This document shows positions 8,414 through 15,635 of a stretch of 37,246 nucleotides of DNA, one piece after another. The DNA lies in assembly GCA_013360495.1 (NCBI GenBank), contig JABWBM010000008.1, positions 1 through 37,246 on the forward strand, written 5' to 3'. Both the position numbers and the translations under genes were made by a program. The notes under the pieces were generated by a model. That model ran no database searches. It had not been told where the DNA came from and saw only the letters and a list, made by a program, of their open reading frames with translations. The first letter of the stretch is position 1. Each line of letters begins with the position of its first letter. This stretch comes from Planctomycetaceae bacterium (GTDB lineage Bacteria; Planctomycetota; UBA8742; UBA2392; JABWBM01).

Positions 8414-8448
8414 GTTGCGGCGAAAGAGAATCTCTGTAGTCTCTCCCC

Positions 8449-10068
8449 GTGCGCTACGGCTTCGTCATCGATAATCGCGTTTGCATCGGCTGCCACGCCT
8501 GCACGGTCGCGTGTAAGGCCGAGCACTTGGTCCCCATCGGCGTCAACCGCACCTGGGTCAAATATATCGAGAAGGGAACATACCCGGATGTGCGCCGCCA
8601 TTTTCAGGTGACGCGCTGCAACCACTGCGAGGACGCCCCTTGCGTCACCATCTGCCCCACCAGCGCGCTTTTCACCCGCAAGGACGGCATCGTCGACTTC
8701 GACAATCGCCGCTGCATCGGCTGCAAATCCTGCACTCAGGCCTGCCCCTACGACGCCATCTACATCGACCCCAACAACGACACAGCCGCGAAGTGCAACT
8801 TCTGCGCCCACCGTATCGAGCAGGGCCTGAACCCCTCGTGCGTCAACGTCTGCCCCGAGCAAGCCATCCGCTATGGCGACCTCGACGACCCGAATTCAGA
8901 TATCTCGCGCCTGATCGCCACCAATGACGCGCGCGCGCGAAAGCCCGAGGCGGGCACCAAACCCAAACTCTTCTATATAGAAAGTGAATCGGCGGCCCTC
9001 GTGCCGGGCGCAACGGCGACATCGCCGCAGTCCGTGTGGTCGTCGCAGGTGCGCGGCGTCGGCCATAACGAGGGCGTCGAAGGTTCGCAACTCGATCTGC
9101 TCGGCATCGTTCGCAAAGCGCAAGTCACCCATCAGACGAATACCGGTAATTCGTCGCAGGCTCTCGATGGCCTGCTGCGCGAACTTGAAACCGCCACGGG
9201 CGAGACGAAGGTGCGCCGCGCCTATGACCAGCCCGACAAGGGCGTCATGTGGGGATGGGAGGTGGCCGCCTACATCATGACCAAGGCGATCTCGGCGGGG
9301 CTTGGGCTGATCGCGGCGCTAACCTTCCTGCTCCCTCAACTCGATATCGGCGCTGAAATGCTCGGCGGCGTATCGGGTTCCGACCAAACATGGCTCGCGG
9401 CTGTTGCGCTTCTCTTCCTTGCGCTGACTGGTGGCTTGTTGATCAAAGACCTCGACCGGCCCGATCGCTTCCTTTATGTATTGCTGCGGCCACAGTGGAA
9501 CTCATGGCTGGTGCGCGGCGGCTATATCATCACGGCTTACGGTGGCCTGCTGTCTGTATGGCTGCTCAACGCGCTGATATTCGATGACAATGGATTGTTC
9601 GGTGCGCTGGCGTGGCCGCTGGGGTTCGTTGCGCTGGCGACGGCGGTGTACACGGCGTTTCTGTTTAAGCAGGCGAAGGGGCGGGACTTCTGGCAAAGCC
9701 CGCTCTTGGTGCCGCACATGCTGGTGCATGCGCCGCTGGCAGGCTGCGCGGTGCTCTCGCTTGTTGGCTACGCACCGAAAGAGTTATTCATCGCCTGCCT
9801 GATTGTCAATGCGGCGATCCTGATCTATGAAGTATGCGGCAAGCACAAGTCGAAGGATGCAGCCGAAACCGCGAGGTCTATGGAAAGCGGAAAAGCGGGT
9901 GACATTTTTCGGATATACGTCATTCTCTACGGACACATTCTCCCGATGCTGTGGCTACTCATCCCAAACCTTCCATTACCAATGATGGCGGGGGTTTTTG
10001 TTCTCATTGGCATGGCGGTCACGGAATACCTGTGGGTCTACCTGCCTCAGCAACGCCCGAATGTTTGA
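8449..10068 (+). CDS. Fused four-cluster ferredoxin and NrfD/PsrC-type membrane subunit of a molybdoenzyme
   Basis: The 539-residue product joins two subunits that are usually separate. Residues 1-145 are a PsrB/NrfC-type electron-transfer domain with sixteen Cys in four groups: 12, 15, 18, 22; 57, 60, 65, 69; 89, 92, 95, 99; and 116, 119, 131, 135, enough for four [4Fe-4S] clusters. After a linker (about 160-265), residues 270-531 form about eight membrane helices of the NrfD/PsrC type, the quinone-linked anchor. There is no Tat signal, so the cluster domain should face the cytoplasm. The GTG start at 8449 lacks a Shine-Dalgarno but fits the family start MRYGFVIDNRVCIGC. It acts with the catalytic subunit at 10546. 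Confidence 0.92.
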   Translation: MRYGFVIDNRVCIGCHACTVACKAEHLVPIGVNRTWVKYIEKGTYPDVRRHFQVTRCNHCEDAPCVTICPTSALFTRKDGIVDFDNRRCIGCKSCTQACPYDAIYIDPNNDTAAKCNFCAHRIEQGLNPSCVNVCPEQAIRYGDLDDPNSDISRLIATNDARARKPEAGTKPKLFYIESESAALVPGATATSPQSVWSSQVRGVGHNEGVEGSQLDLLGIVRKAQVTHQTNTGNSSQALDGLLRELETATGETKVRRAYDQPDKGVMWGWEVAAYIMTKAISAGLGLIAALTFLLPQLDIGAEMLGGVSGSDQTWLAAVALLFLALTGGLLIKDLDRPDRFLYVLLRPQWNSWLVRGGYIITAYGGLLSVWLLNALIFDDNGLFGALAWPLGFVALATAVYTAFLFKQAKGRDFWQSPLLVPHMLVHAPLAGCAVLSLVGYAPKELFIACLIVNAAILIYEVCGKHKSKDAAETARSMESGKAGDIFRIYVILYGHILPMLWLLIPNLPLPMMAGVFVLIGMAVTEYLWVYLPQQRPNV

Positions 10069-10089
10069 AAACGAATGAAGAGAAGAGGA

Positions 10090-10538
10090 TTATCCACAGA
10101 TGTCGCAGATGGCCGCAGATGAAGAAAAGCCAGACCCGCAAACACACGAAATCATCGGGGCCGCGATGGAAGTGCACCGAATTTTGGGACATGGATTTTT
10201 GGAAATGGTTTATCAGCAGGCGTTGGCCCGCGAGTTCACAACGCGATGCATTCCATTTCGTAGGGAAGTTGCGCTTGTTATTGCATATAAGAACGAGCCA
10301 TTGGATTGCGCGTATAAGGCGGATTTCATATGCCATGAAGAGATCATCGTCGAAACTAAAGCTATTTCTGCTCTTTCAGGCGTCGATCACGCTCAGTTGA
10401 TGAACTACCTCAAGGCAACGAAACTACGGCGTGGTCTTCTTCTCAATTTTGGATCGCCGCGACTTCAAGTAAAACGAATGGTCTGTGATTGGAAGTCTTG
10501 AATTCTTATCTGCGGCCATCTGCGGCATCTGTGGACAA
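10090..10538. mobile_element. GxxExxY gene cassette bounded by 31-bp inverted repeats
   Basis: Left end 10090-10120 and right end 10508-10538 are inverted copies matching at 29 of 31 positions. Both contain TCCACAGATG and then CGCAGATGGCCGCAGAT. They enclose the GxxExxY gene almost exactly: its ATG lies inside the left repeat and its stop is seven bases before the right one. The unit separates the two genes of one molybdoenzyme, so it looks like an insertion. No transposase is encoded and I could not identify a clear target duplication. Calling it mobile is inference. Confidence 0.6.
10100..10501 (+). CDS. GxxExxY protein (PDDEXK-like family)
   Basis: The 133-residue protein has the defining motif at residues 32-38 (GFLEMVY) inside IIGAAMEVHRILGHGFLE. 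It continues with FRREVALVIAYKNEPLD, YKADFICHEEIIVETKAI, and LMNYLKATKLRRGLLLNFG. The D, E and (V)ExK pattern in ADF...EEIIVETK resembles the PD-(D/E)XK nuclease core; the activity is unproven. The ATG at 10100 is within the left inverted repeat, and an alternative ATG is at 10109. It is co-directional with, and lies between, the two molybdoenzyme subunit genes, to which it has no evident functional link. Families of this kind often occur in many copies per genome. Confidence 0.88.
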   Translation: MSQMAADEEKPDPQTHEIIGAAMEVHRILGHGFLEMVYQQALAREFTTRCIPFRREVALVIAYKNEPLDCAYKADFICHEEIIVETKAISALSGVDHAQLMNYLKATKLRRGLLLNFGSPRLQVKRMVCDWKS

Positions 10539-10545
10539 AATTCTT

Positions 10546-13407
10546 ATGAAAGCTTCACTCATAGAAAAAATAGCGTCCAAGCTCGGGTTCATACCGGACC
10601 TTGGGCAGGAGCACGGAGTTGCCAATCCTGTTGCGGGTATCGAAACGTCACCCTTTCCGCTCAGTTCCTATCCGCCCGAGGATGCATGGGATCACTGGGA
10701 GGAGTTCGACGCACAGAGCTGGCCCCTGCGCGAAAAGCGCGCCTACAGCATCGTGCCGACCACATGTTTCAACTGCGAGTCTGCCTGCGGCTTGCTCGCC
10801 TACGTCGACAAGGCTGACAACAACGTGCGCAAGTTTGAGGGCAACCCGCTGCACCCCGGTTCCCGTGGCCGCAACTGCGCCAAGGGCCCCGCAACCAAGA
10901 ATCAGATCGACGATCCCGACCGCATCTTGTACCCGTTAAAACGCGCGGGCGCGCGCGGCGAGGGCAAGTGGCAGCGTGTGAGTTGGGCCGAAGCGTTAAA
11001 GGACATCGGCGGACGCATCGGCGCGGCCTTCGATGCCCAGCGCCAAAATCACGTCGTCTATCACGTGGGCCGCCCCGGCCATGAGGGGTATATGGACCGC
11101 GTGCTCAACGGCTGGGGTATTGACGGCCACAACTCGCACACCACGATTTGCTCCGCAGGCGCGCGCCACGGCTATAGCTTGTGGATGAAGCACGATCGCC
11201 CCTCGCCCGACCACACCAACGCAAAGCTCATCCTGCTCGTCTCGGCGCACCTCGAATCGGGCCACTACTTCAACCCCCACGCCCAGCGCATCATGGAGGG
11301 CGTGATGAAGGGCGCGAAGCTCGTCGTTCTCGACCCGCGCCTCTCCAACACCGCGTCCATGGCCGACGAATGGATCCCCTGCTACCCGGGATCGGAAGCC
11401 GCCATCTTCCTCGCCGTCGCGCGGCTGATGCTGATCAATAAGACCTACAGTGAGAAGCAGTTCAAACACTGGACCAACTGGCGCGAGTTCATGGCGGCTG
11501 AGCATCCGAAGAAGCCGCAGACCTTCGAGGCCTTCTGCGACGTGTTGCTGGAGCTCTGGGCTGACTTCACGCCGGAGTTCGCGGCCAAAGAGGCGCAGAT
11601 ACCCGTCGCCCAAATCCACACGCTCTACAACCTCGTGGCCAAGTGCGAGGGACGGCTCGCGGCGCACACCTGGCGCGCGGGCAGCATCGGTAACCTCGGC
11701 GGCTGGCAGGTCGCGCGCACGTTGCACCTGCTCTCTGTGATGACCGGCGGTGTCGGGGTCAAGGGCGGTACGCTTCCCTCAGCGTGGAACAAGTTCAAAC
11801 CCTCGTTTTTTGTCACGCCACCCGCGCACAAATTCTGGAACCAGTTTCAATTCCCCGACGAGTGGAGCGTGGCGCAGTACGAGATGTCGCATTGCCTCCC
11901 GCACCTGCTGCGCGAGAAAAACGAAAAGATCGACGTCTACTTCACGCGCGTCTTCAACCCCGTCTGGACCTACCCCGACGGATTCTCATGGATCGAAATG
12001 CTGCGCAATGAGCAGCGCATCGGCCTGCACGTGGCCCTCACGCCGACGTGGAACGAAACCGCGTACTTCGCCGATTACGTATTGCCCATGGGCCACGGCA
12101 GCGAGCGCCACGACCTCAATTCCTACGAAACCGACAGCGGCATGTGGATCGCCTTCCGCCAGCCGGTACTACGTGAAGTCGCACGGCGTGCGGGCAAGAC
12201 ATTCAAGCGTACGTATGAGGTCAACCCCGGCGAAGTATGGGAGGAGGACGAATTCTGGATCGACCTGTCATGGGCCATTGACCCTGACGGCGAACGCGGC
12301 ATCCGGCGCTACTTCGAAAGCCCCCACGATCCGAAACAACCCGTGAGCGTCGATGAATATTACGAACACATTTTCAACAACGTCCCCGGCCTGCCAGAGG
12401 CGGCGAAAGCACGCGGGTTATCGCCGCTAGACTATATGCGGCGCGTGGGCGCGTTTCAGGTGCGCGAGCATTGCTACGGCAAGCATCTCGCCAAGGTCAA
12501 CGAAGGCGTGATGAAGGACGCGCACATCGACGACTTCGGGCGCGTGCTGACGGGCGATGGCCGTACCCTCGGCGTGATGGTGGACGGCGTGGCCTACGAA
12601 GGCTTCCCCACACCGTCAAGGCGCATGGAAATCTGGTCGGGTTCCATGAAAGAGCACGGCTGGCCGGAGAAGGAGTACACGCTCCCCTTCACCATCAAGA
12701 GCCACGTGCATCCGGATAATGTCGATCGCGACAAGGGCGAGATGTGCCTGATTCCCACATTCCGGCTCCCTACGTTAATCCATACACGTACTGGTCAGGC
12801 GAAGTGGCTCAACGAAATCTCCAACATGAATCCGCTCTGGATGCACCCGGACGATTTGAAGCGCTATCAGCTTCGCAACGGCGACCTCGTGCGCGTCAAC
12901 ACCGAGATCGGTTACTTCGTCGATCGCGTCTGGGCGACTGAAGCCATCAAGCCCGGCATCTGCGCGTGCTCGCACCACATGGGCCGCTGGCGGCGGCCGG
13001 GCGATCCGAACGGCAACCGCTATTCGGCGAACCTTGTCGACATCGTCGAGACCGCCAAGGGTCAGTGGAAGATGACGCCGCTCTCAGCCCCCAAGCCTTT
13101 TAAAAGCAATGACCCGGACAGCGAGCGCATTTTCTGGGGCACGGGCGGTGTGCACCAGAATGCTGCAGCCCCCATCCACCCCGATCCCGTATCGGGCGGC
13201 AACTGCTGGCTGCAAAAAATCCGCATCGAGAAAGCGAAACCCAGCGACAACTACGGCGATGTTGTGGCCGACACCGACAAGGCCCACGAGGTTTATTTAC
13301 AATGGAAGGCGCTGTGCCGCCCGGTGACGAAACAGGGCGCATGGCGCCGCATCCCCTGGCTCAACCGCCCGCTGGCCCCGACCGGACAAGCGTGGAAGAA
13401 GGATTAA
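10546..13407 (+). CDS. Molybdopterin oxidoreductase catalytic subunit (CISM/DMSO reductase superfamily)
   Basis: The 953-residue protein has an N-terminal [4Fe-4S] site (Cys74, 77, 81 and 111; CFNCESACG and NCAKG). It then has the long bis-molybdopterin-guanine-dinucleotide fold, including AKLILLVSAHLESGHYF and KLVVLDPRLS, and a C-terminal molydopterin dinucleotide-binding barrel (LWMHPDDLKRYQLRNGDLVRV). The likely metal ligand is Cys202 in HTTICSAGAR. There is no twin-arginine signal, so the enzyme is probably cytoplasmic, bound through the ferredoxin/NrfD fusion, as in SoeABC-type sulfite dehydrogenases. The substrate (sulfur, arsenic or other) cannot be told from sequence. The ATG at 10546 lies eight bases after the GxxExxY cassette; a TTG at 10489 would overlap that gene. 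Confidence 0.93.
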   Translation: MKASLIEKIASKLGFIPDLGQEHGVANPVAGIETSPFPLSSYPPEDAWDHWEEFDAQSWPLREKRAYSIVPTTCFNCESACGLLAYVDKADNNVRKFEGNPLHPGSRGRNCAKGPATKNQIDDPDRILYPLKRAGARGEGKWQRVSWAEALKDIGGRIGAAFDAQRQNHVVYHVGRPGHEGYMDRVLNGWGIDGHNSHTTICSAGARHGYSLWMKHDRPSPDHTNAKLILLVSAHLESGHYFNPHAQRIMEGVMKGAKLVVLDPRLSNTASMADEWIPCYPGSEAAIFLAVARLMLINKTYSEKQFKHWTNWREFMAAEHPKKPQTFEAFCDVLLELWADFTPEFAAKEAQIPVAQIHTLYNLVAKCEGRLAAHTWRAGSIGNLGGWQVARTLHLLSVMTGGVGVKGGTLPSAWNKFKPSFFVTPPAHKFWNQFQFPDEWSVAQYEMSHCLPHLLREKNEKIDVYFTRVFNPVWTYPDGFSWIEMLRNEQRIGLHVALTPTWNETAYFADYVLPMGHGSERHDLNSYETDSGMWIAFRQPVLREVARRAGKTFKRTYEVNPGEVWEEDEFWIDLSWAIDPDGERGIRRYFESPHDPKQPVSVDEYYEHIFNNVPGLPEAAKARGLSPLDYMRRVGAFQVREHCYGKHLAKVNEGVMKDAHIDDFGRVLTGDGRTLGVMVDGVAYEGFPTPSRRMEIWSGSMKEHGWPEKEYTLPFTIKSHVHPDNVDRDKGEMCLIPTFRLPTLIHTRTGQAKWLNEISNMNPLWMHPDDLKRYQLRNGDLVRVNTEIGYFVDRVWATEAIKPGICACSHHMGRWRRPGDPNGNRYSANLVDIVETAKGQWKMTPLSAPKPFKSNDPDSERIFWGTGGVHQNAAAPIHPDPVSGGNCWLQKIRIEKAKPSDNYGDVVADTDKAHEVYLQWKALCRPVTKQGAWRRIPWLNRPLAPTGQAWKKD

Positions 13408-13991
13408 AGTTGCGGCATCTTTCCGCCTTGGGGGATTTCGATCACGATGCCTTGTTCGTTGACGCGCATCAGCGAGAGGTTCCGCGCGAAACGCGCCAGC
13501 AGCACGCCGCCAAGCCCAAGCCAGATCAGCATCGCGAACATCACTGGCGGCAAGCTGGCCTCGGGCAGATCGCCCACAACAAAGCACGAGACGAAGACGC
13601 CAAGCCCGATGGTCGTGATGGTGATCCCGCCGAAGGCCGCTGAATCCCGTGAAGTGCGCCGCACCAGCGCGATGCCCCAGGCGGCAGCGACTGCCGCGCA
13701 CAACGCGACAATCGCCAACAATTGTTTGTCGCCCTTCAAACCGGAATACGCGCCCACGCCATACACACCGGCGCCGGTGACGATGGCGGCGATGGTGAGG
13801 CGCGTGCTCGCGCCCGGGGGGCGTTCCGCGGGCTTGGGTTCGGCTGTCGTGCGCTCTGGCAGATGATGAAAAACATTGCCGCAAAACGCGCAGCGGTATT
13901 TCCGGCCTGACAACAATACGGTGACGTTGAGGGCGTGGCCGCACTCCGAGCAGGTGTAGTAACGTTGAGGAGTGACGCGCGCGGTGGCCAT
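13404..13991 (-). CDS. Membrane protein with N-terminal zinc ribbon
   Basis: From the ATG at 13991 the product is 195 residues. Residues 14-37 carry two CxxC knuckles (CSEC and CAFC), a zinc ribbon, followed by a charged Pro-rich linker (45-62). About four membrane helices follow near 66-83, 91-110, 122-140 and 147-167, with a short basic C-terminal tail. It starts 11 bases after the kinase stop on the same strand and is probably co-transcribed with it, which suggests a regulatory or envelope role, but the function is unknown. Its stop overlaps the molybdoenzyme stop by four bases (TTAA, convergent). Confidence 0.8.
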   Translation of the reverse strand: MATARVTPQRYYTCSECGHALNVTVLLSGRKYRCAFCGNVFHHLPERTTAEPKPAERPPGASTRLTIAAIVTGAGVYGVGAYSGLKGDKQLLAIVALCAAVAAAWGIALVRRTSRDSAAFGGITITTIGLGVFVSCFVVGDLPEASLPPVMFAMLIWLGLGGVLLARFARNLSLMRVNEQGIVIEIPQGGKMPQL

Positions 13992-14002
13992 CGGCGCCGA
14001 GA

Positions 14003-14938
14003 TTAGTCCGTGAGAAGCAACGCCACAAGAGCCGCCGCCAATCCTGCGATAAGAAGCCCAAGCGCGATGCCCACGATCAGCCAGCGCCGCCCTATCCGCG
14101 TGTCGGGGAACATCAGCGCGAGCATTTCGCCCGCGTTCTGCGGCCGCTTGGCGCGGTCGATCTCGATACAAGTCATGACGGCCGTGGTGAAGCTGCGGGG
14201 CAAGTCGGGCGCGAGCTCCCAGAGCGGCTTCGTCCCGGCCATCTGCGCCGCAAGCACCGCATCCCGCCCGAAGGGGAGATGTCCCGACGCGAGATAATAG
14301 AGCGTGGCGCCGAGGGAGAACACGTCGCTGCACGCGTCCGATTCGCCGCCGCTCAAGACCTCCGGCGCGGCGTAGGCGGGCGTCGCGAACTTCGGCTTGT
14401 CGCGCCCGGCGGCCACAAGGCGCACATCGCCGGCGAGGCCGAAATCCGTCACCTTCACGGAGCCAAGGTGGTCGCAGATGATGTTGTCGGGCTTGATGTC
14501 TCGGTGCAGCACGCCCGCTGCATGGGCTGACGCGATACCTTCCACCACCTGCCGCGAGACAAAGAGCAGATTGTTGGGCGCGAGACGCCCGTCGCGTTTG
14601 ACCCAGCGGGCGAGGTCCATGCCCGGCGCGTAATCCATGGCGATGTAGGTCTGGCCGTCGGCCTCGCCGACGTCGACCACTTGCACGATTGACGGATGAT
14701 TGAGCCGCGCGAGCGCTTGAGCCTCACGCCGGAAAGCTTCGATCACCTGTTCGCGTTGCGGGGCGTCGCCACGCAGGATTTTCACGGCCACGGGTTTGTC
14801 GAGGAAGACGTGATGGGCGCGGTAGACCGTCCCCATGCCGCCGCGTGCGATCAGTTCGAGCAGTTCGTAGTTTGCCATGCGCAGAGGGAGAGCAGGGACG
14901 GTAGTGCTCCTGGCCGATGCGGTTTCCTTGTTGGCCAT
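14003..14938 (-). CDS. Membrane-anchored Ser/Thr protein kinase
   Basis: The 311-residue protein is a Hanks-type kinase. It has the glycine loop ARGGMGTVYRA (32-41), catalytic Lys53 in VAVKIL, the catalytic loop HRDIKPDN (145-152), DFG at 165-167, APE at 191-193, and a C-terminal membrane helix at about 286-308 with almost no residues beyond it. It should phosphorylate proteins at the inner face of the membrane; no external sensor domain exists. The ATG at 14938 is preceded by GGGGGAG six bases away, which rules out the longer frame starting at 15124. It is co-transcribed with the zinc-ribbon membrane protein and divergent from the small membrane protein at 15009. Confidence 0.95.
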   Translation of the reverse strand: MANKETASARSTTVPALPLRMANYELLELIARGGMGTVYRAHHVFLDKPVAVKILRGDAPQREQVIEAFRREAQALARLNHPSIVQVVDVGEADGQTYIAMDYAPGMDLARWVKRDGRLAPNNLLFVSRQVVEGIASAHAAGVLHRDIKPDNIICDHLGSVKVTDFGLAGDVRLVAAGRDKPKFATPAYAAPEVLSGGESDACSDVFSLGATLYYLASGHLPFGRDAVLAAQMAGTKPLWELAPDLPRSFTTAVMTCIEIDRAKRPQNAGEMLALMFPDTRIGRRWLIVGIALGLLIAGLAAALVALLLTD

Positions 14939-14942
14939 GATT

Positions 14943-15004
14943 GACTCCCCCGTGAAATATCCCGTATGCGCGAGCGCTGCCCTGCTAATATACGTCGGGG
15001 AGTC
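14943..15004. promoter_or_regulatory. Symmetric divergent leader between kinase and small membrane protein
   Basis: The 70-base gap between the two start codons is partly palindromic. GACTCCCCCG plus an AT-rich ATAT at 14943-14960 mirrors ATAT plus CGGGGAGTC at 14988-15004. The G-rich arms are the ribosome binding sites of the two genes, so each gene has nearly the same leader. A TAATAT at 14986-14991 could be a -10 element for the plus strand. This suggests shared control, without proof. Confidence 0.4.
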
Positions 15005-15008
15005 TTCA

Positions 15009-15485
15009 ATGGCGAATTCAGAGCAGCCTGGACCGAACAACGATGCGACCGAAAAGGCCGACATGATTGCCCGCATCGAGGCGGAACTCTCGCGCCGCCA
15101 AGACCAACCCAAGAAGAAAGCCACTGCTGCGCCCGCGAAATTCCGCGAGGGCGTTTACATGCTGATCTTCGAAGTGTTTCTGATTTTCATGTTCGGCGGG
15201 ATTTATGGCCGCGCCATCGAACAGGTCGAACAAACCGGCGCGCGCAAGGGCGGCGGTTTCTGGGAGGAGCGGCTGCGCGATCTCCGGGAAATCTCCGGTG
15301 GATTCACGCGTCAGCTTGGCGAAATGTGGGCCATCGAAGCGGGACTGATGGCAACGGCATTGCTCGTCGCCTTCGCTATTCGCAATGAGAAACCACGCCG
15401 GAGATTCTTCGCGCTGCTGGTGGCGGCGACCATGACGATCCTGAGCCTGAAGGTCTTCACCGCCATGATGGGGAATATCCGGTAG
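15009..15485 (+). CDS. Small membrane protein, unknown function
   Basis: The 158-residue protein starts at ATG 15009 behind GGGGAG (14997-15002), six bases away. The N-terminal 48 residues are charged and helical (MIARIEAELSRRQDQPKKK). About three membrane helices follow near 49-68, 108-124 and 132-154, with a charged loop between the first two (residues 70-105). I recognise no family. It shares a divergent regulatory gap with the membrane kinase, so a link to kinase signalling is possible. Confidence 0.75.
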   Translation: MANSEQPGPNNDATEKADMIARIEAELSRRQDQPKKKATAAPAKFREGVYMLIFEVFLIFMFGGIYGRAIEQVEQTGARKGGGFWEERLRDLREISGGFTRQLGEMWAIEAGLMATALLVAFAIRNEKPRRRFFALLVAATMTILSLKVFTAMMGNIR

Positions 15486-15511
15486 TGGCAGCTCATCGCA
15501 GTTTGCGGTAG

Positions 15512-15533
15512 CGTCACGCGCCCCCGCGTGACG
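15512..15533. other. Stem-loop between the small membrane protein and murJ
   Basis: A perfect 9-bp stem (CGTCACGCG and CGCGTGACG) encloses a CCCC loop, 26 bases after the stop at 15485. No T-run follows on either strand, so a factor-independent terminator is unlikely. It could slow decay of, or attenuate, the transcript. Confidence 0.4.
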
Positions 15534-15635
15534 GACAAATCAAACAACAAGACGTCCTGCGAGGGCGAATGAAATGAGCCGAGCGGAAGCGAATGCCTGT
15601 GGCATAAGCTTCCGATCAGGACGCTACGAATCTCC

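Noticed and set aside
15512-15533. Terminator after the small membrane protein
   Set aside because: The stem is perfect, but no T-run follows on either strand, so it is listed only as a stem-loop.
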